Assembly: GCA_013420905.1 (NCBI GenBank)
Contig: JAAXNY010000006.1
Location: 62,001 to 126,000, forward strand
Source: Collybia mongolica
Taxonomy: Eukaryota > Basidiomycota > Agaricomycetes > Agaricales > Clitocybaceae
Reading direction: 5' to 3'
DNA: 64,000 nucleotides
This document shows positions 50,893-62,865 of the stretch, piece by piece. Made by a program: the position numbers and the translations under genes. Position 1 is the stretch's first letter; each line of letters begins with the position of its first letter. A model generated the notes under the pieces. The model ran no database searches. It was not told the DNA's origin and saw only the letters and a program-made list of their open reading frames with translations.

Positions 50893-51582
50893 CTACTCAG
50901 TACTCCAGACAAGGAAGAAGTTTGCTCCAACTGGCTTCAGTCCATGCCTGTTTCCAAAGTCTATGGCGTTCCAACTGCGTCTCTCTTCAAGGGCTGTACC
51001 GTACTCCGATGCCCCTTCAGGAATGGAATATCCCAACCTTGGCTCTTCGAAAAGAAGGAAAGCTGTGGCAGGGTGAGTTTTGTAGCGTTTTGTTCATAAC
51101 CCATGCACTGACTGTATCTATGCAAGCCACTTGCGGGACGAGGCCCGGGGGGACGGTATGGCGTCGTTGACGCTTTCGTTTTCTTCGCAACACCCGACTC
51201 CAGTTTCAGGCCAGTGATCTACGCGATCTGATCAGGCCAACGAATCACTTTCAAAGCAGGATTTCGGAAGTACCACCCAGTGCCTGAATTGTCTATATAT
51301 TGGCTGAGCCCTCGACGGCGCGTCCGGGTCTGCCATAACCAGGGTGTACGACGCCTCTGCAACATTTTCGTCTCCACCACTCGCAGGTACCGTGATCTTG
51401 ACATCGGGCTCCTCTGCTGTGTCTGCCGGGGTGAGCTCGTTGCTGGAAGCCACCTCCTTTCCGTTCGGCCAAACGACTGAAAAGACCAGAGATGGCGAGA
51501 AATCCACTGGGAGAATGTCAGGGATTACTTCGTGCTCCTTTAGAGCGGCCACGACCTCAGATAACTGGTCTTGAGATGCCAT
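50893..51582 (-). CDS. Phosphatidylethanolamine-binding protein family (PEBP; Tfs1-like)
   Basis: Exons 51277-51582, 51113-51218 and 50893-51062 give 193 residues, a normal PEBP length. The start MASQDQLSEVVAALKEHEVI is followed by PSLVFSVVWPNG, the ligand-pocket motif YTLVMADPDAPSR, the YRQFRHW segment continuing across an intron into ITGLKLES, the second signature PYRPPGPRPASGLHRYTFLL, and the C-terminus FGNRHGLKPVGANFFLVW. All conserved family elements are present. PEBPs bind anionic phospholipids or inhibit proteases and kinases (yeast Tfs1 inhibits carboxypeptidase Y and Ira2). No signal peptide is seen, so a cytosolic role is likely. Introns use donors GTGGTA and GTCAGT. Confidence 0.92.
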
Positions 51583-53339
51583 TATGTACGTCGTTGTTGT
51601 GTTCAAGCCAAGTACCGGTTCTTCTCTTGAACATGGTGGAGGTAGTAAGACTAGCTGTCGGAAATACCGGTCCGTGGAAGCGGCCCGCGTAGTGAACCAC
51701 GCGACCGTGGTAACCTGTTTTCCTCGAGCCGTTGAGCAGCCCTTCGAACTTTATTACTCGACGACCCAGCGGCGGCCGTCAACAAAATGCCGATGATGTA
51801 CTCTCAGATTTCCATGTCGACTCTGACAGAATATTATATACCTAGGACCTCCACCCAACACACTCCGAAACCCTAATTTCATATCCCAGGCCTCTGTTCT
51901 TGCCACGCCAATGCTTTCTTTCCAAGTTGAAACTCCAGAGGACATCGACATTCCTTTACCAACACAATTGTAACAAGATCTCGAACCATGCACCATGCAT
52001 AACGCCTGACTAATGCCCAACTTCCTCGTGTCAGACTGATCACTGCATCCGGGCAACCACATGATTCCGTTAAAAGCAGTTAAATCCGAAGCAACGCAAA
52101 GGTCTTTTTTTCTACAAGGTCACCAGCTTGATCACGAAATGTGAGTGCCTCTCAGCTGCTAATGATGCTGTGCGTGTTTATTTATATTACAGACTTTTTA
52201 TTAGCGCACAATACACACAGGAGGTACTTAAATAGATCCATGTGCATTGCTGCCCAACAACTCGGTAACTAGCAAGAGGAGATGATGATTACCACGTTTC
52301 TGTAAGTATCATGGTATAATTACTTCCATTTGCGCCGTTTAACCACTCAACACACGTTTACAACTGCGGACAATCTTGAAACAGTTGTGAAAGCACTGAG
52401 GGCCTTCCTTAACTCCCTCACCGCTATACTCCTATTATTCGTATTGTTGCGCCGCTTTGCACTACCACACCCCTAATTCATCCTCCCGCGGTCTCAATGC
52501 TCCCCCTACCCTTGGGCGTCTTTGCTCCGGGTTGCAATGCAGGGCATTGGAAAGTCTATTCAGCATAATTCAAAACGATCACATATGGAAACGCAATACA
52601 CATCCAAACCCTATACGTACCTGCCATTTCCCAGCTAAACAAGAATAGGATGAGATCGATAGGATGACCGAGAAGACCGTTCCAGATCAATAGTTCCCAC
52701 CGCTATCTCCGTGGTATCGCACCCCCAGCCTACCTTTTCCATGATCTTCACCTTGAAAATCTATCGTATCATCTTTCTTTATGGCAGGGCTCCGCTCTGA
52801 ATTTCTTCGCCGATCATCGATCCGCTACCGGGTATCAGCTGTGTTGTTCTTTATATGTCCGTGCCCAGCTTTTAGTAACATCCATGTATATAGCACATGG
52901 GCATGTTCCTGATGACAAGAGACAAGTGGAACTCGTAACCGTGATCTCTCCATTGCCACGCTTCGTATTCTAGCGCGCCCTGGGAATTATCCAGACTATA
53001 ATCGTTTGATTTTTCGTGACTCGGAGGGTCGTCAATGACGCCATGTGCTAGAGGCAAGTAAATCAACTGACCTCTCGGCGGCCTCGGACTAGCCTTCTTT
53101 CCTTGCTGCCATTAGGCCGATTAGGCTGGAAGCGGATTATATCATTCATGTCCGCATGGACGGCTGCAGCATCTGACGATGGTCAGCCCTCCCTTTCCAT
53201 ACAAACCTCTTCCTTCGTTGTCTCAGCCTGTGCACAAATCACAAGCGACCTGCCAACTGCGGTGCTATAAATCTACAGCACCGGTTTGACTGTCAGTTAA
53301 CGTTTCAGCGTTGACTCCCCCGATTACCTGTAATACAGA
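51583..53339. other. Divergent intergenic region, 1.75 kb
   Basis: It holds the promoters of the PEBP gene (-) and the amylase gene (+). Only short frames without recognisable motifs occur. The amylase TATA box is listed separately. Confidence 0.5.
53266..53272 (+). promoter_or_regulatory. TATA box of the amylase gene
   Basis: TATAAAT lies about 70 bp upstream of the amylase ATG at 53340, a standard fungal spacing, and suggests inducible expression. Confidence 0.6.
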
Positions 53340-56044
53340 ATGAAGCTGATATCACTGGTATCCCTGGTACCGCTTTTGCTGTCGTACAATGCCCTCGGAG
53401 CGCCCGTCTTCGACAACTCGACGTCGTCTCTGGAGGGGCGCGCTCCCTCTGGCTCTAAAAGTGTCATCATCCAGATGTTTGAATGGTCCTGGGCTAGCAT
53501 CGCGTCCGAATGCCAGAATTTCATTGGGCCTGCTGGGTATGGATTCGTTCAAGGTAAACTAACTCTCACCTTTGTTCTCCGAGAATACTCCGAGTATTGA
53601 CTTGTCGTTCTCCCAGTCAGCCCTCCCCAAGAGCATATCCAGGGTTCCCAATGGTGGACGGACTACCAACCAGTATCTTATACATTGACCTCGAAACGTG
53701 GAAACCGCTCCCAATTCCAAAGGTATTTGGAAATCTGTTTTCAGTGTTACTGAACTTTGCAGACTTCTCTTGTAGTATGGTTTCTGCGTGTCACTCCGCG
53801 GGTGTCAAGGTTATTGCCGGTGAGTCTATAATATGCCCTACTTCGAGGTCACTTGGAATCTAAATGATAGGAACTAGACACCTTATTCAACCACATGGCG
53901 GGTATCGACTCTGGAACGGGCGTCGGGGGCTCCAGCTTTACACATTACAACTACCCAGGGATCTATCAGACCCAGGTATGTACCCTTCGCGTTTACACAG
54001 CAGTCAGTTATTCATACTATATCAGGACTTCCACCACTGTGGGCTTTCGCCAGGTGACGATATCAACAACTTCGGCGATAGGACAAACGTTCAGACTTGC
54101 GAGCTTGTCAACCTCGCTGAGTACGTCATAAAATACTCTCGCGATGCAGTCTTACCATATGATCATTTAGTCTCGCCACCGATACGGATTACGTCCGTGG
54201 TCGCCTTGCACAATACGGTAATGACTTGTTATCATTAGGGGTTGATGGGTTCCGGTTGGATGCAGCCAAGCGTAAGTCGGAATTACACCCCACTGTTTTC
54301 TGTTCCTCATATAACATGTGCATTCAAAAGATATCGCCGCTGGGGACATTTCCAATATCCTTGGGCGTCTGTCGAGCAGGCCGTATATCACGCAAGAGGT
54401 GATCTTCGGTAACGGAGAGCCAGTCCAGCCGTCGGAATACGTTAACAATGGTTTGTGCACTTTGCAATTTGGTCTAGTTTTATATCTCATGCTGTTCCAT
54501 CTCAAGGTGACGTCCAAGAGTATGTCTATCAATATACTCAAGAATAGGATGTAATCGAGCCATATTGGGTCATAGGTTCCGGTACACTACTGAGCTGAAG
54601 AACACCTTCCTCGGTGGAACCATCTCTGGTCTTCAAAATCTGGACAACCGAGGTACGGATGTTGCTATACAGATGATAGGTTCTGTTTCATTATCGTTGC
54701 GTCCATAGGCTGGGTTGCAGGAAATAAAGCAAACGTATTCGTCGCCAACCACGACACAGAGCGGGTAAGCCAAGAAATAACTGTTTAAAAATTCTCCTGG
54801 TCAGCTAATACATGGTGGGACAGGGCGGGTCCTCCTTAACCATCAACTCGCCTTCAAACACCTACATCACAGCACACATCTTCTCCCTCGCACACCCCTA
54901 CGGAACTCCGACAGTTCTATCCAGCTACTCATTCTCCAACGGCGATGCCGGCGCACCAAACGGAGGTAGCAGCTTTCAAATTAAATGTTGATCGAGGTAG
55001 TGATCCAGTCTGGTTCTCAGGATCGGGCACCTGTTCCACAACTGGGGGAAGTGGGGGCTGGCTCTGCCAACACCGTTTCATCGCCATCAGCGGGATGGTC
55101 GGGTTCCGCAACACCGCCGGAACGTCATCCATCACCAACTGGGTCTCGCCGCAGGGCAACCGAATTGCGTTCGGCAGAGGTCAGTCCCCCTGCCCCCAGG
55201 CTCTCCTGACCGAATCCCTATGAGTTACATATCTGGTTCATGGCTCTAGGTTCCGTGGGATTCGTCGCGATCAACAACGCCGATTCTGCGTGGAGCGCCA
55301 CATTCACGACCTCCATGGCTGCGGGAACATACTGCGATGTCATCAGCGGGAAGAGCTCGTCGGGGTCTTGCACGGGCTCGGCGTACGTCGCGGTTACTCC
55401 TATCTTGCGTGTGACGAGTAATACTGACATGCATCTGCCGTCTTCCCCAGGTTCACTGTTTCGAGTGGTAAATTCACAGCAACCGTACCTGCGCGCAGCG
55501 CCCTCGCCATCCACACTGGCGCAAAAGGCTCTGGCGGGACTGGGAACCCCGGTGGCTCGGTCGCGGTGACATTCGCTGAGACTGCGACGACGGTCGTTGG
55601 ACAGGTCAAATTCCACATTTACGTGCAAGGTTTTCACAACGGCTAATTTATTTCACAGAACATCTTCCTCGTTGGTAGTATTTCGCAATTAGGAACCTGG
55701 GCTCCGGCATCCGCGGTATGACAACCCAACCAAAATATCGCTTTCGTGCACGAAACGTGCAGCCTTACCATTCCCTGTTTTTCTCCTGCAGATCGCGCTA
55801 TCCTCAGCGACCTACCCCGTGTGGAGCGTGACCGTCTCTCTGCCCGCCAACACTGTGTTCGAATACAAGTTCATCAGGAAGGAATCTGACGGAACCGTAC
55901 GTGCCCCTAATTCTCAAACAGGAGTCCCTTTCGCGCAACTGACCCGATTATCACTGGGTGTAGGTCAGCTGGGAATCCGACCCCAACAGGCAGGCCACCG
56001 TCGCTGCTTCGGGAAGTCAGACGTTGAGTTCGTCTTGGAGGTGA
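53340..56044 (+). CDS. Secreted alpha-amylase, GH13 with C-terminal CBM20 starch-binding domain
   Basis: A signal peptide ([20 protein letters not shown]) is followed by a GH13 barrel: [27 protein letters not shown], region I VIADTLFNHM, region [14 protein letters not shown] with the nucleophile Asp, region [12 protein letters not shown] with the acid/base Glu, and region [11 protein letters not shown] with the third carboxylate. All three catalytic residues are present. A beta-rich domain C ([19 protein letters not shown]) precedes a Ser/Gly/Thr linker and CBM20 ([16 protein letters not shown] ... [25 protein letters not shown], then VSWESDPNR). The protein ends at SSSWR. About a dozen exons are separated by short introns. 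It would hydrolyse alpha-1,4 links of starch or glycogen outside the cell. A degenerate copy lies at 61.6-62.3 kb. Confidence 0.95.
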
Positions 56045-57050
56045 TGACTGTTCTCGAAGCTAAAAGGAGTATGTATAAACACCTCGCTGGAGATGTATAT
56101 AGCGATTATGCTAATCTGTCTGTAACCTCGGCGTTTCGAACTTCCATCTTGTTTGAACTATACGGGAGATCTCATGAAGGACCTCCAAAGTTTCTAGGAA
56201 AATTTGAGCGTCTGAGTCTGCGTTTTAGACCTGAAGTTTACCGCATGATCGCTGGTCTCGGTGAGACATCGATCTGCATTGTGTTTTCAAGGAATGACGG
56301 GAGGAACAAAAAATAATAATCGAATATTGTGAGGTTGGTGTGGGAAAAGGGATTATCAAGGATATGCAGAGGTCTCAACCTTGCCCATTTTTTCTTCCAA
56401 ATTCATAGTTGCGCCATGACATCTACGTCTCAATTGCAAGTATGAGACAAATTTAACGATATTATTCAAGAAGGGAAGAAGCAGCGCCTATATGTTACTA
56501 CATATTGGGAGTCGGATAGAGTTTGGATGGGTACAGTTGCGGGACTTGGACATGGGGACCTTGCTATGGAATTATGCATACAGTACGAATCTGGAGTAAA
56601 GCGTCAATCTGTCCATTACAGAATGAATAAAAGAAGTCCTTGGAATAGACAGCTTGATCACCAATTTCTTATCTTTAGCACCTCCATATAATACCAAGAG
56701 CTCCCCAACCCCAAAAGAAAGCTAGGATCACACCAGTCTTCTCAAATTCACAATCTCAAAAATCCAGCAGCTCTAGACAACATCATCCTACACTACAAAC
56801 CATAATCACGACACACCCCCAAGACCCCCAAAGGACAAAGTACACTAAAAATCAATCGAGGACAGGTCAGTCGTACAGAGGTACGAAACTGAGGGATATC
56901 AAAAAAAACCAAATCATGCATAGGAATTAATCTGGACACATGAAGGGGAAACGACTACAAGTGAATAAGAAGCAAATAAAATACATAAATTAACCCAACA
57001 AGAAACCTTGCACCAAACACCAGGGCACAAGCAACGCATACCCCACACCA
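56045..57050. other. Convergent intergenic region, about 1 kb
   Basis: It separates the amylase stop from the kinase-like gene stop and presumably contains two 3' UTRs. It is A-rich toward 56,700-57,000. No open frame of interest was seen. Confidence 0.5.
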
Positions 57051-58547
57051 TCAAGCCCTTTCCCTTTCCCCATCCCCATCCCCTACCCCTCCCCCAGCCG
57101 CAACACCACCCCCTCTATCCCTTCCGTCCCGCGAGATCAAGTATACCAACTGCAACCACGCCCTCACCGCGCCCATCCCCGGTCTCTCCCACGGGTCCTG
57201 CTTCCAACAGCTCCGCACAACATCCCACAGCGCATCCGTCATCACCGCACACTCCGGGCGCGGCGGCCTGATCCCCTGCACGACGTCGAAGATGACGCCC
57301 GTGTGCAAGCGCCGGTGCGCGAACGGGTGGCGGCCGGTCATGATCTGTGTTATCACGCGCAGACAAGGAGGTATATATATTTTTAGTACAGGTGTTGGGG
57401 ATATTATGAATATGGGGGTGGGGACGCACCTCGAGGACGGTCATCCCGAAACTATATACATCACTCTGCGGCGTCTCGTACCCCGTCTCCTCCCCCCAGG
57501 ACTGGTCAGGCGGCGGGTCGATCACTTCTGGCGCCATCCAGCGCGTACCGAGGAACTCGCCGCCGATGTATGTGAGGTCGGGGGAGTGGGGAATGCTGCA
57601 GACGGACACGTCGGAGAGCTGCGGCGCGCCGGTGTCTGAAATGAGGATGTTGGCCTGCGAGAGTAGTGGTTGGTTAGTGTGGTGCGGGCGTGTCAGGGAG
57701 GGTAGGGGGACGTACGCCGCGGAGGCCACCGTGTACGACGGGAGGCGTAAGGTTATGCATGAAATCCAGACCGTCCGCCACACAGCAGAGCTTCACCCCC
57801 AATGGTTTAAGTCAGAACCAGATCAGGGAAAAAGGACCAACGCGACTCACCATATAGAGCGAATCCGCGTCGGGGTTCTTCGTGAGGTAATCGTTGATAT
57901 TCCCTTGTACATAAAACGGCTGCACGAGTGACGGGAGGTGCCCGAACCCAGACATCACACCGAGGAACGGCGCGACGTTCGGATGTGAGGAGGCGCGTTT
58001 CCAGTTGTCGAGCTCACGGGAGAGTTGCTGTGTGTGCCAACACCAGCATCGTCAGCTTTTTGTATTAATATAAAAATAGGGGAAGGGGGACGAACCTGTG
58101 CGAATTTCTCTTTACCAGGCATCCGCATGTGCGCACCGCGCCACACCTTCACGACGACAGGGTGCGCGGCGATCTTCCCGCGCAGCACCGATGTCCATGT
58201 GCGGTGGGCAAAGTACCACTCGTCCATGACGGGGACGGGCCCGGATTCATCCATCACATGTGGGTGACAGTGCGCGAGTAGTGACTTCCCCTGCAAGATG
58301 GACCACAAAATATGTTAATCAGGGAACGGAGTGGATGCAGACATGGCACAGAGGGGCTTACGGGATCGTTTGGGACCCATCGTATCAGGATGCTCATTAT
58401 GCGTCGTCCGAGTAGGGCCCTGCCAAGTCTGATGAGAATGAAGTGGTGTTGCGGGGTGAAGGTGAATGTCTTGGGTCCGAAGGCGACAAGTAGGGAGAGA
58501 AAGAGGATAAGATATATTATGATGGCAACGTAGTTCAGATCCAGCAT
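57051..58547 (-). CDS. Membrane-anchored kinase-like protein, probable pseudokinase (copy A)
   Basis: The start at 58547 gives an N-terminal hydrophobic helix (YVAIIIYLILFLSLLVAFG), then a kinase-like domain in about six exons. The beta-3 Lys is kept (HPVVVKVWRG), as are the E-helix region VADGLDFMHN, MAPEV, SDVYSFGMTVLE and a C-lobe DPWERP. The catalytic loop reads VVHGGLRGANILIS where related basidiomycete TKL-like kinases have HGDLRG (general kinases HRD), so the catalytic Asp is Gly. The DFG position reads SDVS. The glycine-rich loop lacks GxGxxG. These changes predict weak or no phosphotransfer and a scaffold-type role. Copy B at the window end shares the same changes and splice structure. 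It converges on the amylase gene. Confidence 0.85.
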
Positions 58548-59588
58548 GATTTTATGGGAGTCCAGAATAGGGGCGATGGGTCAACGCTGTGTATCTTGCA
58601 ATACAATGCAGAAGGCCCTAGTAAGGCGCGCGCCTGCACGGCCGCTTGTCAATTTTGGTTACCGCGCAATAAGGGGGGGTCTATATTTACAGCTGTAGAT
58701 GAGTTCTAAACCCTGTATTGCTAACGTTATCCGGATCGAAGGCTGTTACAAGTACATCCAATAATTGTGTGCGGCGCCAGTGCAAGCGCTCCCTGAGTTC
58801 ATGCCAGTAGGCGTTAGTTGAGAGGGTTGGGATCGCAGGAGGCAGGCAGAGATAATGGGTTTCCCACTACAGGTGACAGTGCTTATAACAGTGGGATCCC
58901 CCGCGTTATTCGGGCGGCCCGGCGATCAGGACGCCCGCGGTGGCTGTGGCGAGTTCCGCTGTAAAGGCATCTGCGGGTGGGTTATGGTGGTTTCGAACGT
59001 GAGTGTGCCGTACAATGCTGCCCGGCTTTAGAGCACATGCGGGGATCAAGCCAAATTGTGTTATGTTGTGCGATAGTCCGGGGTGTGCCCTCGTGCGCTG
59101 TCTAAATGAGTCAATTGGGGGCTGTGGCGCTGGGGCGTCTGGATCTTGATGAGTATTCTTGAGGCTCTTCATTACCAGATTTTTTAGTTCGTTATCGAAG
59201 ATAATGCGGGATAACAATGACTGTAATTTCGGGCGATTGGCAGATAACGAACCTTCTTTCACCGTCCTGCCTCCGTCCTCCAATACTAATAACGCTTCCG
59301 AATGCCAAGATAATCATTGCCTGAGTACTTTCCCAGTGAATGCCGGGGTTTTTCCCGGTTGTAGTAATTGAATGAGTTCAGCTGTTCGTTTCAGAAGCAG
59401 TGGACGGTTTGACAATAGGTGAGAGCAGATGGCATTGGAGGTGGAACCGTGAGGAATACCGGCTGCCTTACGTAAACCACCATGGGCATTGATCGGCCCG
59501 GTAGACACGTGCGAGATGGTTGCCGCCCTTACAAAGAACGAGACTAAGTCCCTGGCCATCGTTAGCATCGCATTTCTGACGGGTATCA
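58548..59588. other. Spacer upstream of kinase-like copy A
   Basis: It holds the copy A promoter. Minus-strand frames at 58906-59283 and 59314-59589 have no recognisable motif and could not be joined in phase. A region of GC-rich sequence lies near 58620-58680. No repeat or RNA gene was seen. Confidence 0.4.
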
Positions 59589-59599
59589 CCTCTAGGTCT

Positions 59600-60351
59600 C
59601 ATACTTCGCTTCCTTGGACTACTTTCGAACCACTCCCGGTGTCTCCTTCTCCGATATATGATATCTTCTTAAGTAGACGCGGGGTGGCGTTACCCGGAGG
59701 AGACGTTATCTCCCTGCCCGATGGAACCGTGGTTAAAATCGGCGACCCCGTCCTCCTCAAGCTTGAGAATGAGGCAGCTCGATACGCTAGAGAACGGACC
59801 AGTCTTCCCATCCCTCGCGTCTACGACTTTTTCACCTCGGACAACAAGAAGGGCTATTTGATCATGGAATGCATGCCAGGAGAAATGCTGCAACGAAGGT
59901 GGCGTTTCTTGACACCAGATATGGTACAAGTAAAGGACATGATTGCAGAGATGCGCACACTCTGTCAACCTGAACCTCGAGGATGGATTGGATCATTTTC
60001 TTGTGGTCCCTTTCTGGACTCCCGTATTGGGGGCAACACGATTTTCGCAGCATATCCCAAAATCTATGTCAGCACTACAGCCAAAACCCTGCCGTAAATG
60101 TTCGTCTCAATAGGATTCGCCGCGAAATGCCAGAGGACAGCGATATCGTCTTCACCCACGCGGACATCACACCCCGAAATCTTCTGGTCGATATCAAGGG
60201 AAATGGGCCTGACGATGCAACAATTTCGGGTGTGGTGGATTGGGAAAAAGCAGGCTGCTTTCCTGCGTATTGGGAGAAGGTCAAGCTGGTCGCCACACAC
60301 CCCTTCACCACGGATTGGCATAAGGGCCAATATGGGGCAGGGGGGACGTAG
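59600..60351 (+). pseudogene. Aminoglycoside phosphotransferase (APH)-like protein, frameshifted
   Basis: The first frame (about 59600-60055) has ISLPDGTVVKIG, ARYARERTSLPIPRVYDFF, GYLIMECMPGEML and QPEPRGWIGSFSCGPFLDSR. Then the homologous sequence jumps to another frame (NLCQHYSQNPAVNVRLNRIR), which carries the Brenner-type catalytic motif VFTHADITPRNLLVD and SGVVDWEKAGCFPAYWE. No GT-AG intron fits the junction; a one-base loss near the CCCAAAA run at about 60056-60062 explains it. The C-terminal helices are missing or degraded after 60351. APH-like genes are common in basidiomycetes and are not antibiotic-resistance genes there; they are thought to phosphorylate small molecules. A sequencing error at the shift cannot be excluded. 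Confidence 0.62.
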
Positions 60352-61619
60352 AAAACAAGGTCTTCCATATGGTGCTAACCCTATATAAAGCAGCAGGCTT
60401 TCTTAGAACCCCACTCTCACTATTCCCTAACAAAGTCACGGAGTGTATTCTCGCAGATAATTCTAAACGATCTTTGTTCCTCAGAATACTTGAAGCTTTT
60501 CCATGCCCGAATCATATCTTCCCCTCATCGTTGCTCAAAACGCTTTGGGGAGACGCCGAAAAGGCAAAGATTAACGCCGCTGGTCTCTTGTCGCCTTGGA
60601 AACGAAAAATATCGCACATGTCTTCTAGGTCTCAGGGAACGCCTCAACCTTTGTGTACCAACCTCGGTCGGCCGAGAGGTTCAGCCGCTCTCCCCAACCT
60701 TCTTAGGTGAGCACAGGAATGGCGTTTATATCCGTTGTTGACTGACGCGAGTCTAGATGATTATCGTGTGGGCTAAATTACAGAGAGCCGGTTAGGGTGG
60801 CTCACTGGGGGGCCTCGAGAAGTCACTGTTACGGCGGCGGCTGGGGTCGCCAATCCCGGGCGCCGGAAGCCCCCATGTCGCCCAAAGACGTCGGGGCACC
60901 ATAGCGGAGAATGTCGGACGGGCTCATATCAGGAAGGAGTTGGAACTCGATTATGAGAGATGGGTTATCGGGGAGCATCCCATTGAGGAGCGTTTGTTTC
61001 CTTAGCGAAAGTAAATGCTAGCTGAAAACCGTTCGGGCAGAACCGTGTATGACTTGCCACCATTTTTCCCGTTCTTGAAGAGAACTTGATGCGGCAGTGA
61101 AAGGTACCGTGAAAATAGTCAGAATTCCGTCCCGCTGACGGGGCTGCACACCAGGAACTCGTCGACCGAACCATGATCTCCGACGAGAGCTTAGTAGGCT
61201 TGGATTTCCTGCTTCTATCGAACCCCTCGAGCCCGTGCTGAACGAGCCTTCAAGACCCAGTAAATGAATAAGGTTCTTCAGGATTTCGAAGCTTGAATGG
61301 GATTCAGGCTGAGGGAACTTGGACACAAACCCAAAGATTTGACTGACCTCAAAAGCCAAAAACGCTTGAGGTGAAATGAACGGTGCCGCCTCGGCACAGG
61401 TTAATGCCAAGTTGATTATGGGCCGGCATTCTTGTTGGGAGAGTCCCCAGCATGCGCCAGTTTACTCACCCATATACTCATATGAGTCGTACGCTTTTGA
61501 GTTATCGTGGCCAGAGCCATTACGAGTGCCCGCATGCGTATTCGAGCCACCGTTACGTCAACAACTGAGGTGACAGATCAAACTCCCAAACCTATGGGCT
61601 CGTCAACCCCCTCGAGTGA
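60352..61619. other. Spacer with unassigned open frames
   Basis: A frame at 60369-60710 (+) may continue from the APH-like gene but has no recognisable motif. A minus-strand frame at 61018-61410 (130 codons, from MALTCAEAAPF) is also unrecognised. Neither has clear partner exons. Confidence 0.35.
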
Positions 61620-62280
61620 ATCATAAAATCACCTTATAATGTACACGGCTTTACCATACGGTACGGTCTCGCCACCAATATGGACAACGTCCGCAGCCTT
61701 GCACGGAATTGTAATAAATTTCTATTCGTGGGCATTGATGGATTCCGCTCAAATGCGGTCGAACAGAAGTCATATCTCTTTCCTTTATGCGCATTTACAA
61801 GATGTCGCCGTTAGGGACGTTCGTCAAGCAGGTCCTACTGATATCACCCAGGGGGTGACCTTCTATAGCGAGAGATTATTCCGGCCGTCAGAGTCATGTT
61901 GGCAAGGTTCGTACCACACTCTGCAGCTTGCTCTAATTATTTTCTTCATCTCATAGTATTCCATAGCCAGGCGACGTCCAAGAGTACGTCTATCATGGAA
62001 CCAAAAATAGGGTATAATTGAGTCAAGTTTATTCATAGGTTCCAGCGCACCACTGAGCTGAAGGATATTTTCCTTGGCAAGACCACACCTGATTTATAAA
62101 GCAGAGACGGCGCCGACGATTGCGAAACTCTGCGTTTCTGTGCAGGAGCCAGTTTTTTTGATCGGCTAACGGTTGGGCTCTTTTTCTTGTTCGTTGAATA
62201 CCTTCCTCGCCGGTGGCATATAGGAACTAGGAAGCCGAGCTCCAGCGTCTGCGGTAAGTAACTTCATCAAATATCTCTCT
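61620..62280 (+). pseudogene. Degenerate copy of the GH13-CBM20 amylase
   Basis: Short collinear stretches match the intact amylase at 54.1-55.7 kb. The catalytic region II is altered: the equivalent of [10 protein letters not shown] reads GIDGFRSNAV, so the nucleophile Asp is gone. Next come homologues of the AAGDISN and QEVIFG exons, then the segment containing GACGTCCAAGAGTACGTC (near 61973), which matches the intact gene near 54509. A CBM20 fragment lies at about 62193-62262 with TTCCTCGCCGGTGGCATA...CCGAGCTCCAGC. Stops and lost splice sites interrupt it, and exons 5' of about 61620 are not found. It is a decayed relic of a tandem duplicate, sitting convergent to kinase-like copy B just as the intact gene sits by copy A. 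Confidence 0.78.
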
Positions 62281-62865
62281 CCATGGAAGAACACGCGGTT
62301 TGATATTTCTCATTTGTTTATCCTGTTACAAAACATGCTTTTCCCTTAGCAGCCTACTTCGGTGAAGCGCCACTCTTTCTCCGCCTCCAAAAACCGCCTT
62401 TGGATACAAAAGTCATCCAGGGGAATTCATGTGCACGGCAGCTTCTCAATTCAGGGTCTGTTCTGCAAAACCGATTATAATCACCATTGGTGTAGGTGGA
62501 GAAACCAATGGGGTTGAGCTTGTGATGGAGATGATGTATTTTATTTTTAAAGTCTGGGGTATATAGGGAATAGATATCTTGCTGGGGTATATACACTGAT
62601 CCGTTTTAGTTACAGATCCGATTCCAGTCTTGGCCGGAAACAATATGAAAATAGATCCCAGAGCCTCCCTAGGAGGCTAATTAAATATCAGGATGAGTCG
62701 TAAAGGCGGTCCGATGCCGGAAATGGGGCGATCCGGCGATCCATAGCACAACGAAAAGAAGTAATTTTGGGGATGAGGGTTGGATAAGAACTGGCTTGAG
62801 GGCAGGCTGTATAAGAAAAGAGAACTCACGTACCCAGTACTCGAAGGAAAAAATGCCATCAAGCA
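62281..62865. other. Spacer between the amylase relic and kinase-like copy B
   Basis: AT-rich, no open frame of interest. It corresponds in position to the 56.0-57.0 kb spacer of the intact block, but I did not see long sequence identity. Confidence 0.45.

Noticed and set aside
58906..59589. Minus-strand frames upstream of kinase-like copy A as a separate gene
   Set aside because: The two frames do not join in phase, lack motifs, and the upper one overlaps the antisense of the APH-like region.
59489..60351. APH-like gene as an antibiotic resistance determinant
   Set aside because: APH-fold genes are widespread in fungi without that role, it is embedded among fungal genes with fungal codon use, and it is frameshifted.
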